Positions 9,289 to 17,549 are shown, counted from the first letter of the stretch. The stretch is DNA of 64,000 nt from Flavobacterium sp. LC2016-12 (GCF_015351595.1 NZ_JADKPT010000005.1:248001-312000), one strand, 5' to 3'. Notes: generated by a model from the sequence alone, not told the origin. Program-made: numbers and translations.

Positions 9289-9840
9289 ATGTCATCTGAC
9301 CTTCAAAAGAAACTCGAATACGTTAGTGCTTACAGAGAAAATCGTCTGAAAGTAGCGCAGGAAATTTTAGAAAATCCTGCTTTATTTGATGAATTAGTTT
9401 CTATTTGTTTTTCTCCATCAGACAAAAACAACCACAAAGCCTGTTGGATTTTAGAATTTGTATCTTACGAAGAATTGATTTGGCTTCAGCCTCATCTTGA
9501 TTTTTTCTTCTCTAATTTGAAGAATTTGAAAGATGAAAGTGCCATTCGTCCAATTGCAAAAGTGACGCAGCTTTTAGTGAAATCACATTATAAAAAAGAT
9601 GAAAACTGTATAATTCTTTCTGAAGGAAATCTTCAGGATTGCATTGAAGCTTCTTTCGATTGGCTGATCAATGATGTAAAGGTGGCCACAAAAGCTTATT
9701 CGATAAGAACATTATATGTGTTAGGGAATTATTATGATTGGATTCATCCAGAACTAAAAATTATTCTGGATAAAGATTATGGCGATCATTCTGCTGCATA
9801 TAAAGCGGTGGCACGCGAAGTTTTGAAGAAAATAAAATAG
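9289..9840 (+). CDS. Helical-repeat (HEAT-like) hypothetical protein
   Basis: This 183-residue soluble protein has no signal peptide and consists of predicted alpha-helical hairpins (for example WILEFVSYEELIWLQPHLDFFF and RTLYVLGNYYDWIHPELKIIL), consistent with HEAT-like repeats. Flavobacterial relatives are often named 'adenylosuccinate lyase', probably by gene neighbourhood. None of the lyase signatures (such as the SSAMPYKxNP loop) is present, so that name should not be used. It lies 22 bases after the TonB receptor and 54 before purK. The purK promoter lies in the second gap. Function unknown. Confidence 0.75.
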   Translation: MSSDLQKKLEYVSAYRENRLKVAQEILENPALFDELVSICFSPSDKNNHKACWILEFVSYEELIWLQPHLDFFFSNLKNLKDESAIRPIAKVTQLLVKSHYKKDENCIILSEGNLQDCIEASFDWLINDVKVATKAYSIRTLYVLGNYYDWIHPELKIILDKDYGDHSAAYKAVAREVLKKIK

Positions 9841-9866
9841 CATTTTCCTATTCAATCATTATAAAG

Positions 9867-9874
9867 TATCTTTG
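9867..9874 (+). promoter_or_regulatory. Promoter -7 element of purK
   Basis: TATCTTTG matches TAnnTTTG and lies 20 bases before the purK ATG. No clear -33 TTTG is seen at the expected distance. Confidence 0.5.
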
Positions 9875-9894
9875 CGCATCACAAACACACAACA

Positions 9895-11046
9895 ATGAAT
9901 TATTTTTCTTCTGATTTTAAATTAGGAATATTAGGCGGTGGACAATTAGGCAAAATGCTTTTGTTTGACACGCGAAAATTTGACATACAAACTTATGTTT
10001 TAGATCCGAGTGACGAAGCTCCGAGCAAAATTGCCTGCAACAAATTCTTTCAGGGCGATTTAATGGATTATGAAACGGTTTACAATTTTGGAAAACAGGT
10101 TGATGTTTTGACTTTCGAAATTGAATTGGTTAATCTTGAAGCTTTAACGCAATTAGAAAATGAAGGCCTAAAAGTGTATCCTTCTCCAAAAACCTTAAAA
10201 GGAATTCAGAATAAGGGAATCCAAAAACAATTTTACGCAGAAAATAATATCCCAACTGCACCTTTTGAAAGATTTGAAAATTTAGACAATCTAAAATCTA
10301 AAATCAATGATTTAAAATTGCCTTTCGTGTGGAAATGCACCGAATTTGGATACGACGGAAATGGCGTAAAAGTAATCCGTCAGGTTGCTGATTTAGACAG
10401 TTTACCAAATGTGGAATGTATTGCAGAAACAATGATTCCGTTCAAAAATGAATTGGCCGTTATTGTTTGCAGAAATCCATCAGGAGAAATAAAAACCTAT
10501 CCGGTTGTTGAAATGGAATTCCATCCAGAAGCCAATCAGGTAGAATACGTAATTTGCCCGGCAAGAATCGACGAAAAAGTAGCCGAAAAAGCCAGAGCAA
10601 TTGCTTTGAATGTTTCTGAGAAATTCAATCACGTTGGACTTTTAGCAGTGGAAATGTTTCAAACTAACGATGATGAAATCTTAGTAAATGAAGTCGCTCC
10701 TCGCCCACACAATTCAGGACATTATTCTATTGAAGCAAGTTATACTTCGCAATTTGAAAATCATATACGTGCGATTCTGGATCTTCCGTTAGGAAACACA
10801 GACAGTAAAGTTGCCGGTGTTATGGTAAATTTAGTGGGTGCTGAAGGTTTTTCCGGAGATGTAGTATACGAAAACATCGAAACCATTTTAGGATGGAACG
10901 GTGTTACGCCTCACATTTACGGTAAAAAACAAACCAGACCTTTCAGAAAAATGGGTCACGTTACGATTGTAAACGAAGACATGGCTGAAGCCAGAAGAAT
11001 TGCAGAAGAAGTTAAGAATACTATTAGAGTGATCAGTTGTCAGTAA
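9895..11046 (+). CDS. purK: 5-(carboxyamino)imidazole ribonucleotide synthase
   Basis: This ATP-grasp enzyme carboxylates AIR with bicarbonate to N5-CAIR in purine synthesis. It opens with LGILGGGQLGKML, the family N-terminus. It also has the ATP-grasp core (PFVWKCTEFGYDGNGVKV; AVEMFQTNDDEILVNEVAPRPHNSGHYS, with metal- and substrate-binding Glu/Asn) and the C-terminal PurK domain (HIYGKK...RKMGHVT). Length 383 is normal. Its partner purE normally lies next to it. Here purE begins almost 2 kb downstream, with an ATPase/nuclease pair in between. Confidence 0.97.
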   Translation: MNYFSSDFKLGILGGGQLGKMLLFDTRKFDIQTYVLDPSDEAPSKIACNKFFQGDLMDYETVYNFGKQVDVLTFEIELVNLEALTQLENEGLKVYPSPKTLKGIQNKGIQKQFYAENNIPTAPFERFENLDNLKSKINDLKLPFVWKCTEFGYDGNGVKVIRQVADLDSLPNVECIAETMIPFKNELAVIVCRNPSGEIKTYPVVEMEFHPEANQVEYVICPARIDEKVAEKARAIALNVSEKFNHVGLLAVEMFQTNDDEILVNEVAPRPHNSGHYSIEASYTSQFENHIRAILDLPLGNTDSKVAGVMVNLVGAEGFSGDVVYENIETILGWNGVTPHIYGKKQTRPFRKMGHVTIVNEDMAEARRIAEEVKNTIRVISCQ

Positions 11047-11064
11047 TCTTACAAAGATTTTAAT

Positions 11065-11072
11065 TAGATTTG
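11065..11072 (+). promoter_or_regulatory. Possible -7 element of the ATPase/HNH pair
   Basis: TAGATTTG matches TAnnTTTG in the 40-base gap after purK and would give a leader of about 9 bases. No convincing -33 element is seen; the assignment is tentative. Confidence 0.4.
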
Positions 11073-11086
11073 TAAAAACTCAATAA

Positions 11087-12364
11087 ATGAAAATTTCAAA
11101 ATTACATATCGATCAATTTAGACATTTAGAAAATCTAGATTTTGATTTTACTTATCAAAGTGGCGAACGTAAAGGTGAAATCTTAGATAAAATATGTTTT
11201 ATTGGACAAAGTGCTACTGGAAAAACTAGTTTATTAGATTTAATTTTTGATTGTAGTAAACAAGCATTAAATTCACAAGTTATTCAGGATAAATATTTAA
11301 TGGGTCATGAAATCTTAAATGGTGAAATTCAATTTAAAATAAATAGCGATTTCTATATTCACAAACAAGATACTGTAACTTTTAAAAATAAATTATATAC
11401 AATAGCAAATGCTAGTGGCAGCATTTATCCAATTGTCCCATATGAAGATAGAAAAGCTACAATCTATTTCAAATCAAATTTAATATCAGATAAAAACATT
11501 GATATTTTTACAGAAAATCCTATTGATATTTTTGAAAAATATAATCAGCTTACATCAATTAAACTTGAAAACTTACTAGAACCACATGAATATACAACAT
11601 TGTTCGATGATAATGTTAAACCTGAAATGTGGATTCTTCTATTACAAGAAATTCTAGAATATAGAAAAAAATTCAATCAAAAAATGTCTGAATTAATTCA
11701 TAAAGGACTTCTTGCTAATCCAAAAAAATTAAGTTTAGAATTTGAAAATTGGCAAAAAGATAATCCTAATAAATTAAAATCTTTTGCTGAAAAATTCAAT
11801 CCTATCATAGAAAAATTAAATTTAGAAATAGATTTAGTGAATACTGAATTTACAATTCCTATATTAAATAAAAGAACTGAAGAAACAATTCCGATTCAAA
11901 ACACAAGCACTGGAACTAAAGGATTATTGTTGTCTTTTTTACCTCTATTTAAATTACACACCAAGGATTCAATTATCCTACTTGATGAACCGGAGCGTTC
12001 TTTATATCCAGATATGCAAATGGATTTGATAGATAATTACAAAAAACTTGCATCAGAAGCGCAATATATTATTGCTACTCATTCCCCTTTTGTTGCTGCG
12101 TCATTTGAACCAGACGAGCGCTTTATTTTATATTTCGATAAAGAAGGAAAAGTTGCCGTTCGTAGAGGAAGTTCTCCTATTGGAGATGATCCAAATGATA
12201 TGCTTTACAATGATTTCGGAATTAATTACATTAACAAATACGGACAACAAAAACATCAAGAATACTTAGACTTAAAGCAAAAAATACACTTTGAAAATGA
12301 TCCTAAAAAGAAAGAAGAGATTTCAGAGCAGCTAGAAAAACTAGGAGAAGAATATAATTTCTAA
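11087..12364 (+). CDS. AAA/ABC-type ATPase, Septu PtuA-like defence candidate
   Basis: The 425-residue protein has the SMC/ABC-like ATPase plan of PtuA, RloC and OLD-type proteins. The N-terminal lobe has KISKLHIDQFRHLENLDFDF and Walker A GQSATGKT (40-47). A helical middle carries charged stretches (about 140-260). A signature-like STGTKGLLLSF follows, then Walker B IILLDEPERSLYPD (D300/E301), H-loop IATHSPFVAA (H332) and a short acidic C-terminal tail. No TOPRIM domain follows, so it is not a typical OLD/GajA nuclease. It is followed after three bases by an HNH-type gene, the arrangement of Septu (PtuA ATPase plus PtuB HNH) and of retron-linked ATPase/HNH effectors. No reverse transcriptase or msr/msd was seen. 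The base composition is clearly more A/T-rich than purK. The defence role is inferred, not shown. Confidence 0.8.
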   Translation: MKISKLHIDQFRHLENLDFDFTYQSGERKGEILDKICFIGQSATGKTSLLDLIFDCSKQALNSQVIQDKYLMGHEILNGEIQFKINSDFYIHKQDTVTFKNKLYTIANASGSIYPIVPYEDRKATIYFKSNLISDKNIDIFTENPIDIFEKYNQLTSIKLENLLEPHEYTTLFDDNVKPEMWILLLQEILEYRKKFNQKMSELIHKGLLANPKKLSLEFENWQKDNPNKLKSFAEKFNPIIEKLNLEIDLVNTEFTIPILNKRTEETIPIQNTSTGTKGLLLSFLPLFKLHTKDSIILLDEPERSLYPDMQMDLIDNYKKLASEAQYIIATHSPFVAASFEPDERFILYFDKEGKVAVRRGSSPIGDDPNDMLYNDFGINYINKYGQQKHQEYLDLKQKIHFENDPKKKEEISEQLEKLGEEYNF

Positions 12365-12367
12365 TTT

Positions 12368-12940
12368 ATGAAAAGAATTTTTAAAAATCCTTCTTCTGAA
12401 ATCATCAGCAAAAGAATAATTTACAAAAATGGCAATAATAAAAAGTTAGCTTCTATTCTTTTAAAAGAACAAAAAAACTTCTGTGCTTATACAGAAGAAT
12501 ACATAGGACTCAATGACGCTGTTGATATTGAGCATTTTAATCCTAACTTAAAATATTCAGAAACAGATTCCTATCAAAATTGGTTTATGGTTAAACACAA
12601 ACCAAATAATCTTAAAAGAACCTCTTGGATTGAGCCTATACTCAATCCAGTTGATAAGAACTTTGAAACAAGGTTAATTTATTCTGATGGTTATTTTTTA
12701 CATAATCCTGAAGATATTGAAGCAAAAAACTTAATTGATCTTTTAAATTTAAATGATGAAATTTTTGTAAAAAACAGAAAGCGATTTATTGAAAGACGAA
12801 AAGAAAGAATCGCTGAAAAGGAAGTATCTCCTTTTGATTATTTTGCTGAGAAAATAGAAAACGAAATAGAATCCTTGAAATATTTGAGGGCAATTCAAGA
12901 AGAATTTGAAATTGACATTTGGAACATGATTCCAGAGTAA
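12368..12940 (+). CDS. HNH-type nuclease, PtuB-like candidate
   Basis: The 190-residue protein begins three bases after the ATPase stop, so the two genes are translationally linked. Residues 36-81 look like an HNH/beta-beta-alpha-metal core: NFCAYTEEYI (Cys39), DIEHFNPN (H56, the general-base position), YQNW (N71) and HKPNNLKR (N80/N81). The usual CxxC pair is reduced to CAYT, so the structural zinc site is incomplete or absent here. The rest is charged helices (RKRFIERRKERIAEKE; EEFEIDIWNMI). In Septu, PtuB-type HNH proteins are the nuclease partner of PtuA. The context supports the same role, though sequence drift leaves activity open. Confidence 0.7.
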   Translation: MKRIFKNPSSEIISKRIIYKNGNNKKLASILLKEQKNFCAYTEEYIGLNDAVDIEHFNPNLKYSETDSYQNWFMVKHKPNNLKRTSWIEPILNPVDKNFETRLIYSDGYFLHNPEDIEAKNLIDLLNLNDEIFVKNRKRFIERRKERIAEKEVSPFDYFAEKIENEIESLKYLRAIQEEFEIDIWNMIPE

Positions 12941-12973
12941 GAATAATTATAAAATCAGTTTTCAGTCACAGCA

Positions 12974-12992
12974 AAAACCTGAAACTTGAAAC
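12974..12992. repeat. Fragment of TTTCARG heptamer family
   Basis: ACCTGAAACTTGAAAC, one arm of the heptamer palindrome seen at 2764 and 26121, lies just before purE, at the right-hand junction of the ATPase/HNH insertion. Confidence 0.6.
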
Positions 12993-13007
12993 AAATAAAA
13001 CAAAAAA

Positions 13008-13493
13008 ATGAGCAAAGTAGCCATCATAATGGGAAGTATCTCAGACATGCCAGTCATGCAGGATGCCATCGACATATTAAAACAATTTAATATTGAAGTT
13101 GAAGTAGATATCGTTTCGGCACACAGAACACCGGAAAAATTATTCGATTTTAGTAAAAATGCACACACTCGCGGTATTTCGGTAATTATTGCCGGAGCCG
13201 GTGGCGCTGCGCATTTACCAGGAATGGTAGCTTCTATGTCGCCGCTTCCTGTAATTGGAGTTCCAGTAAAATCAAGTAATTCAATCGATGGCTGGGATTC
13301 GGTTTTATCAATTTTACAAATGCCGGGCGGCGTTCCTGTTGCAACTGTTGCTTTGAATGGAGCAAAAAATGCCGGGATTTTAGCTGCACAGATTATTGGA
13401 AGTCATGATAAAAAAGTACTGGATACTATTATCGCTTATAAAGAAGAATTGAAAGCAGCGGTTAATAAAGCGGCTGAAGGTTTGAAAAAATAA
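13008..13493 (+). CDS. purE: N5-CAIR mutase, class I PurE
   Basis: It converts N5-CAIR to CAIR in purine biosynthesis. The 161-residue protein has the PurE signature: IIMGSISDMPVM near the N-terminus, SAHRTPEKLFDF (His in the active site), IAGAGGAAHLPGMVAS and GVPVKSSNSIDGWDSVLSI. It is the partner of purK, from which it is separated by the ATPase/HNH genes. It may be expressed by read-through or from a promoter in the 67-base gap, where I see no good TAnnTTTG. Confidence 0.97.
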   Translation: MSKVAIIMGSISDMPVMQDAIDILKQFNIEVEVDIVSAHRTPEKLFDFSKNAHTRGISVIIAGAGGAAHLPGMVASMSPLPVIGVPVKSSNSIDGWDSVLSILQMPGGVPVATVALNGAKNAGILAAQIIGSHDKKVLDTIIAYKEELKAAVNKAAEGLKK

Positions 13494-13499
13494 GATTTA

Positions 13500-13614
13500 T
13501 TCCACAGAGATACACAAAGATAAAACGCAGAGATTCACGAAGATTTTTTTAATTTTATTATTAAAGAAAAAACTTTGTGAATCTCTGTGCTTTTTTAGCG
13601 AGTCTCTGTGAAAC
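13500..13614. repeat. Imperfect palindromic repeat (CACAGAGATTCACGAAG family)
   Basis: Left units CCACAGAGATACACAAAG and GCAGAGATTCACGAAG are mirrored by CTTTGTGAATCTCTGTG and GAGTCTCTGTGAAA after an A/T-rich loop. It separates purE from a convergent gene and may act as a terminator. Confidence 0.75.
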
Positions 13615-13628
13615 AAAAAATTTATAAA

Positions 13629-14297
13629 TTATACTTCATCTTCAACTTCCTCCAAAACAGATTCAAATTCAGACGCTGTTACATCATCCTTATTTATCCA
13701 ATTCTCTGAAGTAACCAGATTATAATTTACACCATCTTCTGTTGTCAATTCCCAAACAATACTTTCTGCTTCAGGAAACGGAATATTTTGAGACATTTGA
13801 TTTTCAAACAATCTTTTAATCAGATTTCTATCAGACAGACCGTTATTCAATAACTTCAATATATTTTCGGCTGTCAGTTTTTGTAGTTCGCCATTAATTG
13901 GTGTCATTGAGAAATGAACAACAGACGCTTTTGCATTTGGAAATTTCCCATTGTAAGCCTTAAAAAGCAATTGATTGACATGAAATAATCTGCCTTGCAT
14001 GTGTATTTCCGGATATTCCTCACATACTTTATCTATCAGCATATTGTTTGATATCTGCTCAATTTGTCCTGCACTTAATTCATCTCCCAATTTATATTCT
14101 AAAACAATCTGTGCTGCTTCGTTCGGCTCGTAATCCGAAATGGCCATTTCTAATAATTCCGGCAAACTGCTTTTCTCTGCTGTAGCTCCATCGGGATAAT
14201 TGAATTTTTGTAATAACACAACCAAATCTTCATCTGTCCAATATCCTTCAACTTCATTAACCGTGTCAATATTCTTTATTATAATTTGATAATTCAT
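13629..14297 (-). CDS. Acidic hypothetical protein
   Basis: This 222-residue protein has no signal peptide or membrane segment, is strongly acidic, and ends in ESVLEEVEDEV. I do not recognise a domain. The middle (MQGRLFHVNQLLFKAYNGKFPNAKASVVHFSM) looks like a mixed alpha/beta fold. It is convergent with purE and divergent from the M3 peptidase gene, so it is probably a single-gene unit. The ATG start at 14297 gives MNYQIIIKNIDTVNEVEGYW. Confidence 0.6.
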   Translation of the reverse strand: MNYQIIIKNIDTVNEVEGYWTDEDLVVLLQKFNYPDGATAEKSSLPELLEMAISDYEPNEAAQIVLEYKLGDELSAGQIEQISNNMLIDKVCEEYPEIHMQGRLFHVNQLLFKAYNGKFPNAKASVVHFSMTPINGELQKLTAENILKLLNNGLSDRNLIKRLFENQMSQNIPFPEAESIVWELTTEDGVNYNLVTSENWINKDDVTASEFESVLEEVEDEV

Positions 14298-14461
14298 AGT
14301 ATTTTATTTAATTATGATTAGTGTTATAATTCTAATCGTATTTTTTCAATTTACGCTTTTAATATCTGCTACAGCAATAAATAACATATCTATAACACAA
14401 TTTAAGAGGATTTTATGCCTGCAATCAATTTCAAATAGCCTATTAGATTTTTATAAATTGT

Positions 14462-14469
14462 TATCTTTG
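14462..14469 (+). promoter_or_regulatory. Possible -7 element of the M3 peptidase gene
   Basis: TATCTTTG matches TAnnTTTG, 47 bases before the ATG at 14517. No -33 TTTG is evident. Confidence 0.4.
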
Positions 14470-14516
14470 AAATTCAAAAAAATTTGACTTCAATTAATAA
14501 AAAATAGTATATCATA

Positions 14517-16544
14517 ATGAGTGTTTTACTTTCAAAATTCAATACCAAACATAATACAGCGCCTTTTTCGCAAATTAAAATCGAAGATTACGTTCCTGCT
14601 TTTCAGGAAGGAATTGCTTTAGCTAAAGCCGAAATTGATGCCATCGTAAACAATCCCGAACCACCAACATTTGAAAACACGGTTGTTGCCATGGATTTTT
14701 CCGGAGATATTTTAGATCGTCTCTCCAGCATTTTCTTTAATCTGAATTCGGCTGAAACGAATGACGAAATGCAAAAAATCGCTCAGGAAGTTTCGCCTTT
14801 ATTATCTGAATTCGGAAATGACATTACTTTGAACGCTGCTTTATTTGCTAAAATAAAAGCGGTTTACGAACAAAAAGAAACATTAAATCTAAGTCCGGAA
14901 CAAACAACTTTATTAGATAAAAAATATAAAAGTTTTTCCAGAAATGGGGCGAATTTACCGGAAGACAAAAAAGGTCAATTGCGTGAAATCGACAAAGAAT
15001 TATCGAAGCTGAGTTTACAATTTGGCGAAAATGTTTTGGCTGAAACAAATGCTTTCGAATTGCATTTAACCGATGAAAAAGATTTAGCAGGTTTACCGGA
15101 AGGCACAATCGAAGCTGCCAGATTATTAGCAAAAGAAAGAGAAAAAGAAGGCTGGATTTTCACTTTAGATCATCCTAGTTATGTTCCGTTTTTGACTTAT
15201 GCGGATAATCGTGAATTGCGTAAAAAAATGGCAATTGCTTTTGGTGCAAAAGCTTTTCAGAATAACGAATTCGACAATCAGGAAAATGTCCTGAAGATTG
15301 CTAAACTGCGTTTTGAAAGAGCCAATTTATTAGGTTATAAAACGCACGCTCACTTTGTTTTGGAAGAAAGAATGGCCGAAAGTCCGGAGAAAGTTTTCTC
15401 TTTCCTAAATGATCTATTGGCAAAAGCAAAACCTGCAGCTCAAAAAGAATTTGCAGAATTAACCGCTTTCGCTACAGCATTAGACGGAATCGAACAACTG
15501 GAAAAATGGGACGGCGCTTATTATTCTGAAAAATTAAAACAACAGCTTTTTAATTTAGACGATGAAAAACTAAAACCTTATTTTCAATTAGAAAAAGTTT
15601 TAGACGGAGCCTTTACGGTTGCCCAAAAATTATACGGATTAACCTTTACTGAAGTTTTTGACATCGACAAATATCATGAAGAAGTTACCACTTATGAAGT
15701 AACAGATGCTGATGGTAATTTAGTTTCAATTTTCTATGCCGATTTCTTCCCAAGAAAAGGAAAAAGAAACGGTGCCTGGATGACTTCATTCAAATCACAA
15801 TCCATAAAAGACGGCGTAAACGAAAGACCACATATTTCGAACGTCTGCAACTTTACAAAACCAACAGAAACGAAACCTTCGTTGTTAACTTTTAATGAAG
15901 TGACGACATTATTCCACGAATTTGGACACGGCTTACACGGAATGTTAGCCAACACAACGTACCCGAGTTTATCCGGAACTTCTGTTTTTTGGGATTTCGT
16001 AGAATTGCCAAGTCAGATTATGGAAAACTGGTGTTACGAACCGGAAGCTTTGGCTTTGTTTGCCAATCACTACGAAACCGGAGAAATTATTCCGATTGAA
16101 TATGTACAAAAAATCAAAGAAAGTGCGAGTTTTCAGGAAGGATTAGCGACTTTGCGTCAATTGAGTTTTGGACTTTTAGATATGGCTTGGCACGGACAAG
16201 ATCCGACAAACATTACGGATTTAAAAGCTTTCGAAACCGAACAATTTGCGAATACACAATTGTATCCTGATGTAAAAGAAAATGCAATGAGTACGGCTTT
16301 TTCTCATATTTTTCAAGGCGGATATTCTTCCGGATATTACAGCTACAAATGGGCTGAAGTTCTGGATGCAGATGCTTTTGAATATTTTCAGGAAAAAGGA
16401 ATTTTCAATAAAGAAGTTGCAACAAAATTCAAAGACAATGTCCTTTCAAAAGGAGGAACAGAACATCCAATGATTTTGTACAAACGTTTCAGAGGTCAGG
16501 AACCAAAACCGGAAGCTTTGTTGAAACGTGCGGGACTATTGTAA
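14517..16544 (+). CDS. M3 family oligopeptidase / peptidyl-dipeptidase (Dcp-like)
   Basis: This zinc metallopeptidase of 675 residues, with no signal peptide, probably degrades short peptides. The zinc site HEFGHGLHGM begins near residue 466, inside TLFHEFGHGLHGMLAN. The third ligand Glu follows in the block SGTSVFWDFVELPSQIMENW. The C-terminus has the family block AFSHIFQGGYSSGYYSYKWAEVLDADAF. Length and motifs match E. coli Dcp/OpdA relatives. Dcp (releases C-terminal dipeptides) and OpdA (endo-oligopeptidase) cannot be told apart by eye. A hairpin terminator follows at 16578. Confidence 0.93.
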   Translation: MSVLLSKFNTKHNTAPFSQIKIEDYVPAFQEGIALAKAEIDAIVNNPEPPTFENTVVAMDFSGDILDRLSSIFFNLNSAETNDEMQKIAQEVSPLLSEFGNDITLNAALFAKIKAVYEQKETLNLSPEQTTLLDKKYKSFSRNGANLPEDKKGQLREIDKELSKLSLQFGENVLAETNAFELHLTDEKDLAGLPEGTIEAARLLAKEREKEGWIFTLDHPSYVPFLTYADNRELRKKMAIAFGAKAFQNNEFDNQENVLKIAKLRFERANLLGYKTHAHFVLEERMAESPEKVFSFLNDLLAKAKPAAQKEFAELTAFATALDGIEQLEKWDGAYYSEKLKQQLFNLDDEKLKPYFQLEKVLDGAFTVAQKLYGLTFTEVFDIDKYHEEVTTYEVTDADGNLVSIFYADFFPRKGKRNGAWMTSFKSQSIKDGVNERPHISNVCNFTKPTETKPSLLTFNEVTTLFHEFGHGLHGMLANTTYPSLSGTSVFWDFVELPSQIMENWCYEPEALALFANHYETGEIIPIEYVQKIKESASFQEGLATLRQLSFGLLDMAWHGQDPTNITDLKAFETEQFANTQLYPDVKENAMSTAFSHIFQGGYSSGYYSYKWAEVLDADAFEYFQEKGIFNKEVATKFKDNVLSKGGTEHPMILYKRFRGQEPKPEALLKRAGLL

Positions 16545-16577
16545 ATTTCAAATTTTAGATATCAGATTTTAGATTAT
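16545..16577. repeat. TTTTAGA heptamer repeat, short copy
   Basis: AAATTTTAGATATCAGATTT and adjoining TTTTAGA units lie directly after the peptidase stop. Confidence 0.5.
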
Positions 16578-16605
16578 ATCCGGAGTAGAAATACTTCGGA
16601 TTTTT
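16578..16605 (+). terminator. Terminator after the M3 peptidase gene
   Basis: ATCCGGAGTA-GAAA-TACTTCGGAT, a 10-bp stem with one mismatch, is followed by a T5 tail. Confidence 0.75.
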
Positions 16606-16674
16606 AATTTGATTTTGTCTGAAAATAAAATTAATTATCTTCGTCTTTTTAAACTTAATCTTACAAAAAATAAA

Positions 16675-17334
16675 TTGAAAAAATATTTTAAAATCGCCCT
16701 TTACCTTGCAATTATTGGATTAATTGCTGTGGTTTCTGTAAATTACTACGTAAAGTCTTCGACCAAAAAGAACATTCATCATTCTCTTAAAAGATTTCCT
16801 AAAAACGATGTTGGAATTATTTTTGGAGCTGGAATCAGAGGAGACCAACCGAGTAAGTATTTAAAAGACAGACTTGATGCCGGTATTTTATTATGGAAGG
16901 CAAAACGAATCAATAAAATTTTACTTTCAGGAGATAATGGCCGTGAAGAATATGATGAATTAACTGTAATGAAAAAGTACTGTTACACTCATGGAGTTGA
17001 TACCACTAAAATATTTATTGATTACGCCGGTTTCGATACCTATTCTACTATGTATCGTGCAAAACATATTTTCAATATCAAAAAAGCAACTTTAATTTCG
17101 CAGGAATATCATTTGAACCGAGCGATTTACATTGGACAAAAACTCGGAATTAAATCAGTTGGATATTCGGCTAATAAAGGAGAATATTCAGGATATAAAT
17201 ATGTTTGTTTTAGAGAATATGGTTCGATTTTTAAATCTTTCTGGGATGTTTTGAGAAATCGCGAACCCTATTTTTTAGGAAATCCTATTGATATAAATGG
17301 GTCTTCTAATTATTCTAAAGAGGATAAACGATAA
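16675..17334 (+). CDS. SanA/YdcF-like DUF218 membrane-anchored protein
   Basis: The protein has one N-terminal membrane helix (KIALYLAIIGLIAVVSVNYYV) and a DUF218 domain: DVGIIFGAGIRGDQPSKYLKDRLDAG, ILLSGDNGREEYDELTVMK and TLISQEYHLNRAIYI. This pattern matches SanA, a protein tied to envelope barrier function and vancomycin sensitivity in enterobacteria. No ATG exists near the start. I prefer the TTG at 16675 (MKKYFKIALYL, 219 residues), which directly precedes the membrane helix. A longer frame opens with a TTG at 16609, but that overlaps the upstream terminator region. A perfect terminator follows. Confidence 0.8.
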   Translation: MKKYFKIALYLAIIGLIAVVSVNYYVKSSTKKNIHHSLKRFPKNDVGIIFGAGIRGDQPSKYLKDRLDAGILLWKAKRINKILLSGDNGREEYDELTVMKKYCYTHGVDTTKIFIDYAGFDTYSTMYRAKHIFNIKKATLISQEYHLNRAIYIGQKLGIKSVGYSANKGEYSGYKYVCFREYGSIFKSFWDVLRNREPYFLGNPIDINGSSNYSKEDKR

Positions 17335-17368
17335 AAAAAGTCCGAAGTAAAATTACTTCGGACTTTTT
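17335..17368. terminator. Bidirectional terminator between the SanA-like and HicB-like genes
   Basis: AAAAAGTCCGAAGTAA and its exact complement (16-bp arms) with A and T tails serve both convergent genes. The right arm reaches into the stop codon of the HicB-like gene. Confidence 0.85.
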
Positions 17369-17549
17369 AGTTTAAAACTTCCAAATAATCTAATACAGAT
17401 TCTTGAAAAGCTTCTTTAAGTTCACTTATCGAAGCTCCCTCAAAAGTGACTATATCATTAATTCCCTGAATTTTTCCAAAAAAGACTTTATCTTCTTCTG
17501 AAAATTCTACGCTTCCCTTGTATCCTTTAAATTCAAAATAATTTTCCAT
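17367..17549 (-). CDS. Orphan HicB-like small protein
   Basis: This 60-residue protein has the HicB/UPF0150 pattern: EFKGYKGSVEFSEEDKVFFGKIQGI..VTFEGASISELKEAFQESVLDYL, a partial RNase-H-like antitoxin fold. A HicA toxin (about 60 residues, HxG motif) is not present on either side, and the protein lacks a DNA-binding tail. It may be a stand-alone regulator or a relic of a toxin-antitoxin pair. The ATG start at 17549 fits the family. Confidence 0.7.
   Translation of the reverse strand: MENYFEFKGYKGSVEFSEEDKVFFGKIQGINDIVTFEGASISELKEAFQESVLDYLEVLN

Noticed and set aside
12962..13168. Minus-strand 68-residue frame over the purE start
   Set aside because: Shadow of purE with no coding pattern.
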